Source: Amycolatopsis deserti (GTDB taxonomy: Bacteria > Actinomycetota > Actinomycetes > Mycobacteriales > Pseudonocardiaceae). From it: 35,092 nucleotides of DNA. Each line of letters begins with the position of its first letter. Position 1 is the stretch's first letter. Location: contig NZ_BNAU01000015.1 in assembly GCF_014653945.1 (NCBI RefSeq), positions 1-35,092 on the forward strand. Reading direction: 5' to 3'. Below are positions 14,166 through 22,167 of the stretch, piece after piece. The position numbers and the translations under genes are program-made. The notes under the pieces are model-generated. The model saw nothing but the letters and a program-made list of their open reading frames with translations, searched no databases and was not told where the DNA came from.

Positions 14166-15356
14166 GAAGAAGCCGAACACCATCTGCCCCGCCACCACGG
14201 CCAGCAGCATCGCGAACGGCACGGTCCACCCGTGCGTCACGTCGTGCAGCAGGCCGAACAGGAACGGGCCCACCGCGGCCAGCAGGTAGCCGATCCCCTG
14301 CGCCATCGCGGACAGCTTGGCCGTCTCGGCGCCCGTGCGGGCCCGCAGCGCGATGGTGGTCAGCGCCAGCGAGAACACCGCCATCCCGATGCCCATGAAG
14401 ATCGACCACAGCAGCGGCGCCGCGGCGGGGGCGACCATCAGGCCGGTCACGCCCGCGATGCCGAACACCCCCAGCAGCAGGATCCACCCGCTCTGGCTGC
14501 CCTGCTTCGCGGCCAGCGGGGGCACGATCAGGCTGACCGGCAGACCGAGGATCGACACCAGGGCCATCATCAGGCCCGCGTCGGCGCGGGTCACGCCCGC
14601 GTCCATCAGCACCTGCGGCAGCCAGCCCATCACGATGTAGGCCAGGCATGCCTGCATGCCGAAGAAGACCGTCACGATCCAGGCCAGCGGGCTGCGGAAC
14701 AGCGATCGCGCGGCGGTCGCGTTCTCGCCCGAGTTGGTCCCGCCGGGCCGGGTCCGCGCGGCCGCCAGCCACAGCACGAGCGCCGCCACGGCCAGCGCCG
14801 CCCAGCTGGCGAGCCCGGGGCGCCAGCCGCCGAACGCGCTGTCCAGCGGCGGGGTCAGCGCCGAGCCGAGGGCGCCACCGGCCTGCAGCGCGCCGGTGTA
14901 GAGCCCGGTCATCAGGCCGATCCGCGTCGCGAAGGACTCCTTGACCACGACCGGGATCAGCACGTTCGCCAGCGCGATCCCCGCGGTCCCGATCAGCGTG
15001 CCGCCGAGCACGACCAGCGGCCCGTCCAGCACCCTCAGCACCAGGCCACCGGCCAGCAGCACGAGCGCGAGCGTCACGGCCGTCGCGATGCCCAGGCGCC
15101 GGGCGACCACCGGCGCGGTCAGGCCGGCGAGCGCGAAGCACAGCCCGGGCATGGTCGTCAGCGCCCCCGCCCAGGTGGCGGACGCGCCCAGCGTGTCCTG
15201 CATCTCGTCGAGCACCGCGCCGACGCTGGTCACCGCGGGCCGCAGGTTCATCGCCGCCAGCAGCACCGCCACCGCGAGCAGCCCGCTGCCGATGAGCACG
15301 CGGGGCGCGGGGACGCGCGTCTTCTCCTGCACCGATGCCTCATCATTGACGGTCAC
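14142..15356 (-). CDS. CynX/NimT-type MFS transporter
   Basis: A 404-residue major facilitator of the CynX family (cyanate, 2-nitroimidazole and related small-molecule carriers) with about 12 hydrophobic segments. It starts with a short cytoplasmic tail (TVNDEASVQEKTRVPAPR), then TM1 VLIGSGLLAVAVLLAAMNLRPAVTSVG, where NLRPAVTSVG is the CynX-type TM1-TM2 signature. The substrate is unknown. GTG 15356 is chosen because CATACT lies exactly 7 bases upstream, giving a leaderless transcript; an in-frame ATG at 15377 would include the -10 in the gene. It is divergent from a GntR/FCD regulator that probably controls it. Confidence 0.87.
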   Translation of the reverse strand: MTVNDEASVQEKTRVPAPRVLIGSGLLAVAVLLAAMNLRPAVTSVGAVLDEMQDTLGASATWAGALTTMPGLCFALAGLTAPVVARRLGIATAVTLALVLLAGGLVLRVLDGPLVVLGGTLIGTAGIALANVLIPVVVKESFATRIGLMTGLYTGALQAGGALGSALTPPLDSAFGGWRPGLASWAALAVAALVLWLAAARTRPGGTNSGENATAARSLFRSPLAWIVTVFFGMQACLAYIVMGWLPQVLMDAGVTRADAGLMMALVSILGLPVSLIVPPLAAKQGSQSGWILLLGVFGIAGVTGLMVAPAAAPLLWSIFMGIGMAVFSLALTTIALRARTGAETAKLSAMAQGIGYLLAAVGPFLFGLLHDVTHGWTVPFAMLLAVVAGQMVFGFFAGRPRYV

Positions 15357-15363
15357 AGGGGCT

Positions 15364-15378
15364 AGTATGACAAACATA
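15364..15378. promoter_or_regulatory. MFS promoter -10 overlapped by a TATG-N5-CATA dyad
   Basis: On the minus strand TTCACC, a 17-bp spacer and CATACT (15369-15364) form a promoter with transcription starting at the transporter's GTG. TATGACAAACATA (15366-15378) is a perfect dyad overlapping that -10. It lies in the 48-bp gap between the transporter and a GntR/FCD regulator, so it is a natural operator candidate. Confidence 0.5.
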
Positions 15379-15404
15379 GGATGATCGGGTGAAGGGATAT
15401 CCCC

Positions 15405-16073
15405 GTGCCACTCGCCACTACCCGCCGGACCGGTCTCGTGGACCAGGTGATCGGGCAGCTCAGGGACGCCATCGCGCAGGGCGAATGGGCCATCGGCCAG
15501 CGGATACCCACCGAGGCGGCGCTCGCCGAGAGCCTCGGGGTGGGACGCAACACGGTCCGGGAGGCTGTGCGCGCGCTCGCGCACAGCGGGCTGCTGGAGG
15601 TGCGTCAGGGCGACGGCACCTACGTCCGCGCGACGAGTGAGGTCTCCGGCGCGATCCGCCGGCTCTGCGGCTCCGAGCTGCGCGAGGTGCTCGGCGTCCG
15701 GCGGGCGCTCGAGGTGGAGGCCGCGCGCCTGGCCGCGATGGTTCGGACCGACGAGGAGCTGGCGACCATCACCGAGCTGCTCAACCAGCGCGACGACGCC
15801 TACCGGGTGGAGGACATCGAGACCTACGTGCGGGCGGACACCGAGTTCCACCTCGCGGTCGTGCGGGCCGGCCACAACGCACTGCTCACCGAGCTGTACC
15901 GCGGAATCCTGGAGGCGGTGACGGCGAGCGTCGCGGCCACGACGGACCCCCACCTGCCGGACACCGAGGCGATCGGCCACCGCGGCCTGCTGGAGGCCAT
16001 CGCGGCGCGGGACAGCGAGCGCGCGATGGCCGAGGCGGCCGGCTTCCTGGACAACCTGATCGCCGAGGCCTGA
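15405..16073 (+). CDS. GntR-family regulator, FadR (FCD) subfamily
   Basis: A 222-residue regulator. The N-terminal winged helix-turn-helix is at about 8-75 (GQRIPTEAALAESLGVGRNTVREAVRALAHSGLLEVRQGDGTYV). The all-helical FCD ligand domain follows, with REVLGVRRALEVEAARLAA, the metal-ligand-type DTEFHLAVVRAGHN and a late histidine in IGHRGLLEAI. FCD proteins usually bind organic acids with a metal ion and release DNA. GAAGGGA precedes the GTG by 7 bases. It is divergent from the CynX-type transporter over 48 bp and probably controls it and itself. Confidence 0.92.
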   Translation: MPLATTRRTGLVDQVIGQLRDAIAQGEWAIGQRIPTEAALAESLGVGRNTVREAVRALAHSGLLEVRQGDGTYVRATSEVSGAIRRLCGSELREVLGVRRALEVEAARLAAMVRTDEELATITELLNQRDDAYRVEDIETYVRADTEFHLAVVRAGHNALLTELYRGILEAVTASVAATTDPHLPDTEAIGHRGLLEAIAARDSERAMAEAAGFLDNLIAEA

Positions 16074-16403
16074 CCGACGCCGGCGTGCCGGAGCCCACGT
16101 GGCAGCCAACCGGCGCTCGCGGAGCGACCGGCCGCCCGGCCATGCCTGCGGCAACGGAGGACGCCCAGCCCAAAGGGCACGAGGCGTGTCTCACCACGCC
16201 CGAGACAGCGCCGGCGCCGCGACGCCGGACAGTGACTCGGCGGCCGGCGAGACCTCCGGTCAGGCGGGCGGGTGGCTGGACTGCCGCGGGGATCTGGGAT
16301 CTGTGGCGGCCGGCGGGTGCGGTGCGCGGGCCGGCGGACGTGGCCGCGCCCGGTCGCCTCCGCCGAGCCCGCGGGAGGGCGTCACGCGGCCGGCGCGGCG
16401 AAG
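16074..16403. other. 330-bp gap with no supported gene
   Basis: This convergent region lies between the GntR regulator and map. Frames crossing it are Arg/Gly/Pro-rich with no family resemblance and no good start. A GC-rich hairpin lies at 16110-16131 (CCGGCGCTC with GAGCGACCGG, one bulged base), 37 bp after the regulator's stop. It has no T-run but could act as an actinobacterial-type terminator. Otherwise I see nothing. Confidence 0.5.
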
Positions 16404-17261
16404 TCAGGGCAGCGTGAGGATTTCCGCGCCGTCGGCGGTCACCACGAGGGTGTGCTCGAACTGGGCCGTCCAGCTCTTGTCCTTCGTGGTGACCGTCCAG
16501 TCGTCGTCCCAGATGTCGTAGTCGATCGAGCCGAGCGTGATCATCGGCTCGATCGTGAACGTCATGCCCTCCTCGATGACCGTGGTCACCGACGGGTCCT
16601 CGTAGTGCAGCACGGTCGGCGCGGTGTGGAACGCCGGGCCGACGCCGTGGCCGGTGAAGTCACGCACCACCCCGTAGCCGAACCGCTTCGCGTACGACTC
16701 GATCACGCGGCCGATCACGTTCAGCTGGCGGCCAGGGCGCACGGCCTTGATCGCGCGCATCGTCGCCTCGTGGGTGCGCTCGACCAGCAGCCGCACCTCC
16801 TCCGAGACGTCCCCGGCGCAGAACGTCGCGTTCGTGTCGCCGTGCACGCCGCCGATGTAGGCGGTGACGTCGATGTTGCAGATGTCGCCGTCCTGGATCA
16901 CCGTCGAGTCCGGGATGCCGTGGCAGATGACCTCGTTCAGCGAGGTGCAGCAGGACTTCGGGAAGCCGCGGTAGCCCAGGGTCGACGGGTAGGCGTTGTG
17001 GTCGAGCAGGAACTCGTGCACCACCTTGTCGACGTCGTCGGTGGTGTTGCCCGGCTTGACGGCCTTGCCGCCCTCCTCCAGCGCCTGCGCGGCGATCTTG
17101 CTCGCCACCCGCATGGCCTCGATGACCTCGGGCGTGCGCACGCCGTTGCCGGTGTCCCGCTTCGGCGCCGGCTTGTCCACGTATTCGGGGCGCGGAATGC
17201 TGGCGGGCACGGGGCGGCGCGGCGTCTGGACGCCAGGGGTCAACGGAGCACGCTGGGACAT
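16404..17261 (-). CDS. Methionine aminopeptidase, type I
   Basis: A 285-residue metallopeptidase that removes N-terminal methionine from new proteins. The catalytic domain carries the metal ligands: two Asp in NIDVTAYIGGVHGDTNATF, His in DFTGHGVG, Glu in TIEPM and Glu in FEHTLVV. The roughly 40-residue Pro/Arg-rich N-terminal extension (TPGVQTPRRPVPASIPRP) resembles that of mycobacterial MapB (type Ic), proposed to contact the ribosome. ATG 17261 gives that full-length form. It is last in the minus-strand run dxr...map, 45 bp after the GNAT gene. Confidence 0.95.
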   Translation of the reverse strand: MSQRAPLTPGVQTPRRPVPASIPRPEYVDKPAPKRDTGNGVRTPEVIEAMRVASKIAAQALEEGGKAVKPGNTTDDVDKVVHEFLLDHNAYPSTLGYRGFPKSCCTSLNEVICHGIPDSTVIQDGDICNIDVTAYIGGVHGDTNATFCAGDVSEEVRLLVERTHEATMRAIKAVRPGRQLNVIGRVIESYAKRFGYGVVRDFTGHGVGPAFHTAPTVLHYEDPSVTTVIEEGMTFTIEPMITLGSIDYDIWDDDWTVTTKDKSWTAQFEHTLVVTADGAEILTLP

Positions 17262-17306
17262 GGCTCCACCCTACGACCCCCGCGGGCGCGGCGGCCGTGA
17301 GCCCGG

Positions 17307-18167
17307 TCAGAACAGCACGGTCGCGTACCGGCCGACCTGGCTGAACCCGATGCGGCGGTAGGCGGCCAGCGCCGGGCTGTTGAAGCTGTTCACGTACAGG
17401 CTCGCGGTGCGGCCGAGCCCGTTGACGAGCCGGCTCACCACCGCCGCCGTCCCGGACGCGCCCAGGCCGTGCCCGCGCCGGTCCGGGCGCACCCAGACGC
17501 CCTGGATCTGGCCCACGCTGCGGGACATCGCCCCGATCTCGGCCTTGAACACGACCTCGCCGTTCTCGAACCGGGCGAACGCGCGTCCGCTGGAGATCAG
17601 TTCCGCGACGCGGGCGCGGTAGCTCACGCCACCGTCACCGGCGCGCGGGTCGACGCCGACCTCCTCGATGAACATCGCGATCGCCGCCGGCAGGTACCGC
17701 TCCAGCTCGTCCGGCCGCACCGGGCGCACCAGCGGGTCCGGCTTCACCGCGGGCTGGGTGTCCATCGCCATCAGCGGCTGGTCGTCGCGCACCTCGCGCG
17801 CCGGGCCCCACTCCCCCGCCAGCTCGTCCCACAGGCCGAGAACCTGCTCGGCCGGGCCGACCAGCGACGAGCACACGCGTTGCTTGCGCAGGGCCCGGTC
17901 GGCGAAGGACCGCAGGGCCGCCGCGTTGCCGCGCAACGGGATCAGGTTGGGGCCGGAGAAGCAGAGGCCGGGCAGGCGGCCGCCGCGGGCGCCCCGGTAG
18001 TCGGCGGCCCACAGCTCGCCGCCGAGGCGCCAGGGGTCCAGACCGGCCACCTCGACGCGCGCGCTGACCATGCAACTGGCCACCGGGTCCGCCGCGAGCA
18101 CGGCGCGGACCACGGGATGATCCCGATCACTGAGCAGCCGTGCACCGGCAAGCCGCAACACATCCAC
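17307..18167 (-). CDS. GNAT acetyltransferase with DUF4081-type N-terminal domain
   Basis: A 286-residue two-part protein. Residues 1-130 (DVLRLAGARLLSDRDHPVVRAVLAADPVASCMVSARVE...) form the actinobacterial N-terminal domain typical of M. tuberculosis Rv2867c-like proteins. Residues 145-286 are a GNAT domain with VWVRPDRRGHGLGASGTAAVV as acetyl-CoA loop and LYVNSFNSPALAAYRRIGF as the C-terminal signature. The substrate is unknown. The gene order ispG-GNAT is conserved in actinobacteria, but here a three-gene cassette separates them. ATG 18167 is preceded by a weak GGTGG. Confidence 0.88.
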   Translation of the reverse strand: MDVLRLAGARLLSDRDHPVVRAVLAADPVASCMVSARVEVAGLDPWRLGGELWAADYRGARGGRLPGLCFSGPNLIPLRGNAAALRSFADRALRKQRVCSSLVGPAEQVLGLWDELAGEWGPAREVRDDQPLMAMDTQPAVKPDPLVRPVRPDELERYLPAAIAMFIEEVGVDPRAGDGGVSYRARVAELISSGRAFARFENGEVVFKAEIGAMSRSVGQIQGVWVRPDRRGHGLGASGTAAVVSRLVNGLGRTASLYVNSFNSPALAAYRRIGFSQVGRYATVLF

Positions 18168-18209
18168 CAGATTGCCAGATGGAGTGGTGGATCGGGAAAT
18201 CGTGGGGGA

Positions 18210-18605
18210 TCACGGGGCGCCGCGGTAGGTGCCGAAGGTCCACAGGTTGCCCTCGGGATCGCGGGTGGTGAAGGTGTGCGAGCCGTAGTCGGTGGCGTGG
18301 AGGGGCTCGACGATCTCCGCGCCGGCTTGGCGCACCCGCTCGTGGATCTCGTCGACGTGGTCGGTGACCACGTACGCGGCGCCGGCGTCCTTCACGTCGC
18401 CGTGGACGCCGTCGGTGTGGCTGGCGCTGCCGAACATGACGCCGCCGCCCTCGGGCCAGCGCAGCTCGGCGTGTGCGATCTGCCCGTCCTCGCCGGGCAC
18501 GACGAGCGTCTCGCGGAAGCCGAACACCCCGGTGAGGAACTTCAGCGCGGCGTGCGCGTCGTCGTAGCGGAAGGCGGGCCAGACGGTGGGTGGGTTCTCG
18601 GTCAT
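18210..18605 (-). CDS. VOC/glyoxalase-fold protein
   Basis: A 131-residue single-domain protein of the PhnB-like VOC group: WPAFRYDDAHAALKFLTGVFGFRE at the start, AHAELRWPEGGGVMFGSASHTDG in the middle, and GSHTFTTRDPEGNLWTFGTY at the end. Such proteins bind metal or small ligands or act in resistance; none can be assigned. Its ATG overlaps the stop of the AraC gene (ATGA, 18602-18605), so the two are translationally coupled and probably function together, the AraC protein sensing what the VOC protein handles. Confidence 0.88.
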   Translation of the reverse strand: MTENPPTVWPAFRYDDAHAALKFLTGVFGFRETLVVPGEDGQIAHAELRWPEGGGVMFGSASHTDGVHGDVKDAGAAYVVTDHVDEIHERVRQAGAEIVEPLHATDYGSHTFTTRDPEGNLWTFGTYRGAP

Positions 18606-19429
18606 GCCCCCGAGTCTGGGCCCGCTGAAATGTCCTGGTCTTGGAGGAATGGGAGTTCCTCGGCGATCCAGGTGCGCGGCGAGCACCCGGCGAGAGCGCG
18701 CCACTCGTTGGACAGGTGGGCCTGGTCGTAGAAGCCGCAGTCGACGGCGAGGGTCGCCAGGTCGGTGGGGGCTTGGCGGAGCCTGGCGATAGCGCGCTCG
18801 AAGCGGAGGACGCGGGCGGCTTGTTTGGGCGGCAGGCCCAGCTCGCGGCGGAAGCGTTCGGCGAAGTGGCGGCGGCTCCAGCCGACCTCGGCGGCGAGGT
18901 CCTCGACGCGGATCAGCCCGCCGGCCGCGGTGAGGCGGCGCCAGGCCCAGGCGACCTCCCGGGCGGGTTCGCGGTCGGAGCGGGCGCGGCGGAAGACGTC
19001 GTCGAGGATGGCGAAGCGGTGGGCCCAGGTGGGGGCGTCGGCGAGCCGTTCGGCGAGGTGCTTCGGCCCCAGCTCACCGAGGTCGACGACGCAGCCGGCG
19101 AGGTCGGCCGCGGAGACCCGGAACAGGGCGGGCACGGCGAGCGGGTCGATCTCGATGTGCACGCCGGCCTGGACCGCGTCCTGGGCGATCAGGGCGGGCG
19201 CGGTGTGCATCCCGCCGAGCGCGGCGGTGTAGCGGCCCGGCGACTGGTCCGGGCGGGGCATGCCGGTGAAGCGGATCGGCTCGGCGAGGCTGATGACGAG
19301 CGTGACGTGCCGCGAGGGCAGCCCGCGGTGGGTTTCCAGGGTCACGCCACGCTGGGCGTAGCCGATGTACCGCGCGATCGCGGGCCGCAACGACGGATGC
19401 GGTGCGCGAATCTCCCAGTCGGCGGGCAT
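18602..19429 (-). CDS. AraC-family transcriptional regulator
   Basis: A 275-residue regulator. Residues 1-150 form an N-terminal sensing domain (PSLRPAIARYIGYAQRG... SRHVTLVISLAEP) found in many actinobacterial AraC proteins. Residues 170-262 contain the paired helix-turn-helix: IRVEDLAAEVGWSRRHFAERFRRELG and LATLAVDCGFYDQAHLSNEWRALAGCSPRTW. The start at 19429 fits the family (PADWEIRAPHPSLRP); the longer frame upstream is Arg/Ser-rich and runs through the next gene. It overlaps the VOC gene by 4 bp. This pair interrupts the otherwise conserved ispG-GNAT neighbourhood. Confidence 0.9.
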   Translation of the reverse strand: MPADWEIRAPHPSLRPAIARYIGYAQRGVTLETHRGLPSRHVTLVISLAEPIRFTGMPRPDQSPGRYTAALGGMHTAPALIAQDAVQAGVHIEIDPLAVPALFRVSAADLAGCVVDLGELGPKHLAERLADAPTWAHRFAILDDVFRRARSDREPAREVAWAWRRLTAAGGLIRVEDLAAEVGWSRRHFAERFRRELGLPPKQAARVLRFERAIARLRQAPTDLATLAVDCGFYDQAHLSNEWRALAGCSPRTWIAEELPFLQDQDISAGPDSGA

Positions 19430-19433
19430 GGGC

Positions 19434-19622
19434 TCAGAACTCGGCGGTCTCCAACCGGATCGCGAACGGATCGCCGACCTCGACCGGCTGTCCGAAGGGG
19501 ACCCGCACCGTCCGGCTGTAGACGCCCTGAACCCCGGTTGCGCGGATACCGACACCCAGCGTGTGGAAGATATCCAGCGCTCGGTTCCAGGCCGTCTCGG
19601 GACGTGCGAATGCGGTGCTCAT
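19434..19622 (-). CDS. 62-residue protein, possible Uma2-family C-terminal remnant
   Basis: A short frame with ATG at 19622 preceded by GGGAG at 8 bases. The last 28 residues (GVYSRTVRVPFGQPVEVGDP then FAIRLETAEF) resemble the C-terminal strands of Uma2/DUF820 PD-(D/E)XK-like proteins common in Streptomyces and relatives; the catalytic core would lie upstream and is absent. The first half (STAFARPETAWNRALDIFHT) I do not recognise. It ends 4 bp before the AraC start, so translation may couple to that gene. It could be a truncated relic still translated, or a true small protein; the Uma2 link is from memory of the family. Confidence 0.45.
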   Translation of the reverse strand: MSTAFARPETAWNRALDIFHTLGVGIRATGVQGVYSRTVRVPFGQPVEVGDPFAIRLETAEF

Positions 19623-19661
19623 CGACCCACTCCCGTTCTGCCGTGGCCCTCTGCCAGGAGG

Positions 19662-20813
19662 CTAGCTCACCGTGACGACGGGAGAACCGCTTCCTTCCGC
19701 GTCCCCCGCCTCTTCGGCGATCCGCATCGCCTCTTCGATCAGCGTTTCGACGATCTGGTGCTCCGGCACGGTCTTGATGACCTCGCCCTTGACGAAGATC
19801 TGGCCCTTGCCGTTGCCGCTCGCCACACCGAGGTCGGCCTCGCGCGCCTCGCCGGGGCCGTTCACCACACAGCCCATCACCGCGACGCGCAGCGGGACCT
19901 CCATGCCCTCCAGGCCCGCGGTGACCTCGTCGGCCAGCTTGTAGACGTCCACCTGCGCCCGGCCGCACGACGGGCACGACACGATCTCCAGCTTCCGCGG
20001 CCGCAGGTTCAGCGACTGCAGGATCTGGATGCCGACCTTGACCTCCTCGACCGGCGGCGCGGACAGCGACACGCGGATGGTGTCGCCGATGCCCTGCCGC
20101 AGCAGCGCGCCGAACGCCACCGCCGACTTGATCGTGCCCTGGAACGCCGGGCCCGCCTCGGTCACACCCAGGTGCAGCGGGTAGTCGCACTGCTCGGCCA
20201 GGATCTCGTACGCCCGGATCATGATCACCGGGTCGTTGTGCTTGACCGAGATCTTGATGTCGTGGAAGTCGTGCTCGGCGAACAGCGACGCCTCCCACAG
20301 CGCCGACTCGGCCAGCGCCTCCGGGGTGGCCTTGCCGTACTTCTTCAGCAGCCGCGGGTCCAGCGAACCGGCGTTGACGCCGATCCGGATGGGCGTGCCG
20401 TGGTCCTTCGCCGCCTGGGCGATCTCGGCAACCTTGTCGTCGAACTTCTTGATGTTGCCCGGGTTCACCCGCACCGCGGCGCAGCCGGCCTCGATCGCGG
20501 CGAACACGTACTTGGGCTGGAAGTGGATGTCCGCGATGACCGGGATCTGCGACTTCTTCGCGATCGCCGGCAACGCCTCGGCGTCGTCCGCGGACGGGCA
20601 GGCCACGCGCACGATGTCGCAGCCGGCCGCGGTGAGCTGCGCGATCTGCTGCAGCGTCGCGTTCACGTCCGCGGTCAGGGTGGTCGTCATGGACTGCACC
20701 GAGATCGGGTGTTCACTGCCGACGCCGACGTTGCCCACCATGAGCTGGCGCGTCTTGCGGCGCTCGGACAGCACGGGGGCGGGCAGGGCGGGCATACCAA
20801 GCTCGACGCTCAT
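19662..20813 (-). CDS. 4-hydroxy-3-methylbut-2-enyl diphosphate synthase (IspG/GcpE)
   Basis: A 383-residue [4Fe-4S] enzyme of the MEP isoprenoid pathway that converts MEcPP to HMBPP. The N-terminal TIM barrel runs from RRKTRQLMVGNVGVG; the C-terminal cluster domain holds SCPSCGR and MGCVVNGPGE, giving the three iron-binding cysteines. Length matches actinobacterial IspG. ATG 20813 is preceded by AGAGGATTCG; an upstream in-frame ATG at 20864 has no family similarity beyond it. It is third in the dxr-rseP-ispG run, with a 127-bp gap from rseP. Confidence 0.96.
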   Translation of the reverse strand: MSVELGMPALPAPVLSERRKTRQLMVGNVGVGSEHPISVQSMTTTLTADVNATLQQIAQLTAAGCDIVRVACPSADDAEALPAIAKKSQIPVIADIHFQPKYVFAAIEAGCAAVRVNPGNIKKFDDKVAEIAQAAKDHGTPIRIGVNAGSLDPRLLKKYGKATPEALAESALWEASLFAEHDFHDIKISVKHNDPVIMIRAYEILAEQCDYPLHLGVTEAGPAFQGTIKSAVAFGALLRQGIGDTIRVSLSAPPVEEVKVGIQILQSLNLRPRKLEIVSCPSCGRAQVDVYKLADEVTAGLEGMEVPLRVAVMGCVVNGPGEAREADLGVASGNGKGQIFVKGEVIKTVPEHQIVETLIEEAMRIAEEAGDAEGSGSPVVTVS

Positions 20814-20940
20814 CGAATCCTCTACGGCGTGAGACGGGCTGCTGACGTTGTCCAGCTTACTCACAGGCCTGGCCCGGCACGGTGGCGACCAGCCGGACCG
20901 AGTTACCCCGCACGGAGGTCTGACCTGGGAAAACGCGTTG

Positions 20941-22164
20941 CTACCGCAGCCTGATCGGGTTGACGATGTCGGCGGTGACGGTGAGCAGGGTTACGGCCCC
21001 GCCGATCAGCACCAGCACGACGGTGACCGCGGACAGCTTCGAGTAGTCCACCGGGCCGCCCGCGGCCTTGCCGCGCAGCTTGCGGATCCAGTCGCGCACC
21101 CGCTCGTACCAGACGATGGCGATGTGCCCGCCGTCCAGCGGCAGCAGCGGCAGCAGGTTGAACACGCCGACGAAGAAGTTCAGGCTCGCCAGCAGGAGCA
21201 GGAACAGCGACCACAACCCCTGCTCGACGGCCTCCCCGCCGATCCGGCTCGCACCGACCACGCTGACCGGCGTGTTCGGGTCGCGCTCGCCACCGAAGAT
21301 GGACGACACCACGGCCGGGATGCGCTCCGGGAACTCCAGCAGGCGCTGCCAGGTCTGGACGAACATGTCGCCGGTGAAGGTGGCCGCGCCGCCGATCGCG
21401 GTGACGGCGTTGTACTTGAGCGTGTTGGGGAAGGTCACGCCGATCGAGCCGACGGAGACGATCTTGTCCGGCCCGCTCGGGTTGGCCGGGTCGGGCACCG
21501 GGCGGTCGACCCGCACCACGTCCACGGTCAGCGGCACGATCCGCCCGTCGCGCTCGACCTCGAACCGGGTCGGGCCGGACAGCTTCTGGATCAGGGCGGT
21601 GACGTCGGAGTAGGTCTCGGTGCGGGTGCCGTTGACCGACACGATCTCGTCACCGGGCTGGATGCCACCGGTCTTGGCCGGGGCCGCGTCGCCGGGCCGG
21701 CACACCGGGTTGGCGAACTCCTCGTCGGTGGTCGCGCTGCGCACGCAGTCGGCCACCGCGGAGATCGCCGGCTTGCCGACGACCGCGTTGGGCAGGCCCA
21801 TCGTGGCGGCCATCAGGTAGAGCACGACGAAGCCCAGGATGAAGTGCGTGGCCGATCCGGCGGCCATCACGACGGTGCGCTTCCAGGTCTTGAAGCGCCA
21901 CATCGCGCGCGGCGCCTCGTCCGGCGTCACCTCGTCCAGCGCGGTCATGCCGGCGATGTCGCAGAACCCGCCGAGCGGGATCCACTTCAGGCCGTACTCC
22001 GTCTCGCCGCGGCGGAAGGAGAACACCTTCGGGCCGAACCCGACGAAGTAGCGGCGGACCTTCATGCCGAACGCCTTGGCGGTCAGCATGTGCCCCGCCT
22101 CGTGCAGTGCGACGGACACGCAGATGCCCAGCGCGAACAGCACGACTCCGAACACGTAGGCCAC
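20941..22164 (-). CDS. Site-2 intramembrane metalloprotease RseP/Rip1
   Basis: A 407-residue M50 zinc protease that cleaves within the membrane, in mycobacteria acting on anti-sigma factors. TM1 contains HEAGH at 21-25, and the third zinc ligand is in LPLDGGH, with LDGGH at 343-347. A PDZ domain (GGIQPGDEIVSVNGTRTETYSDV) sits between. The GTG at 22164 starts 3 bp after the dxr stop; its GGAGGGAAG ribosome binding site lies inside the dxr end, indicating tight coupling. The order dxr-rseP-ispG is the standard actinobacterial arrangement. Confidence 0.95.
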   Translation of the reverse strand: MAYVFGVVLFALGICVSVALHEAGHMLTAKAFGMKVRRYFVGFGPKVFSFRRGETEYGLKWIPLGGFCDIAGMTALDEVTPDEAPRAMWRFKTWKRTVVMAAGSATHFILGFVVLYLMAATMGLPNAVVGKPAISAVADCVRSATTDEEFANPVCRPGDAAPAKTGGIQPGDEIVSVNGTRTETYSDVTALIQKLSGPTRFEVERDGRIVPLTVDVVRVDRPVPDPANPSGPDKIVSVGSIGVTFPNTLKYNAVTAIGGAATFTGDMFVQTWQRLLEFPERIPAVVSSIFGGERDPNTPVSVVGASRIGGEAVEQGLWSLFLLLLASLNFFVGVFNLLPLLPLDGGHIAIVWYERVRDWIRKLRGKAAGGPVDYSKLSAVTVVLVLIGGAVTLLTVTADIVNPIRLR

Positions 22165-22167
22165 CCG

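Noticed and set aside
14142..16154. A longer 670-residue version of the MFS transporter
   Set aside because: The extra N-terminal part is antisense to the GntR gene, is not hydrophobic, and has no family similarity; the leaderless GTG at 15356 explains the start.
16099..16521. A 140-codon plus-strand frame between the GntR gene and map
   Set aside because: It overlaps the 3' end of map in antisense, has no ribosome binding site, and its composition is Arg/Ser/Gly-rich with no recognisable motif.
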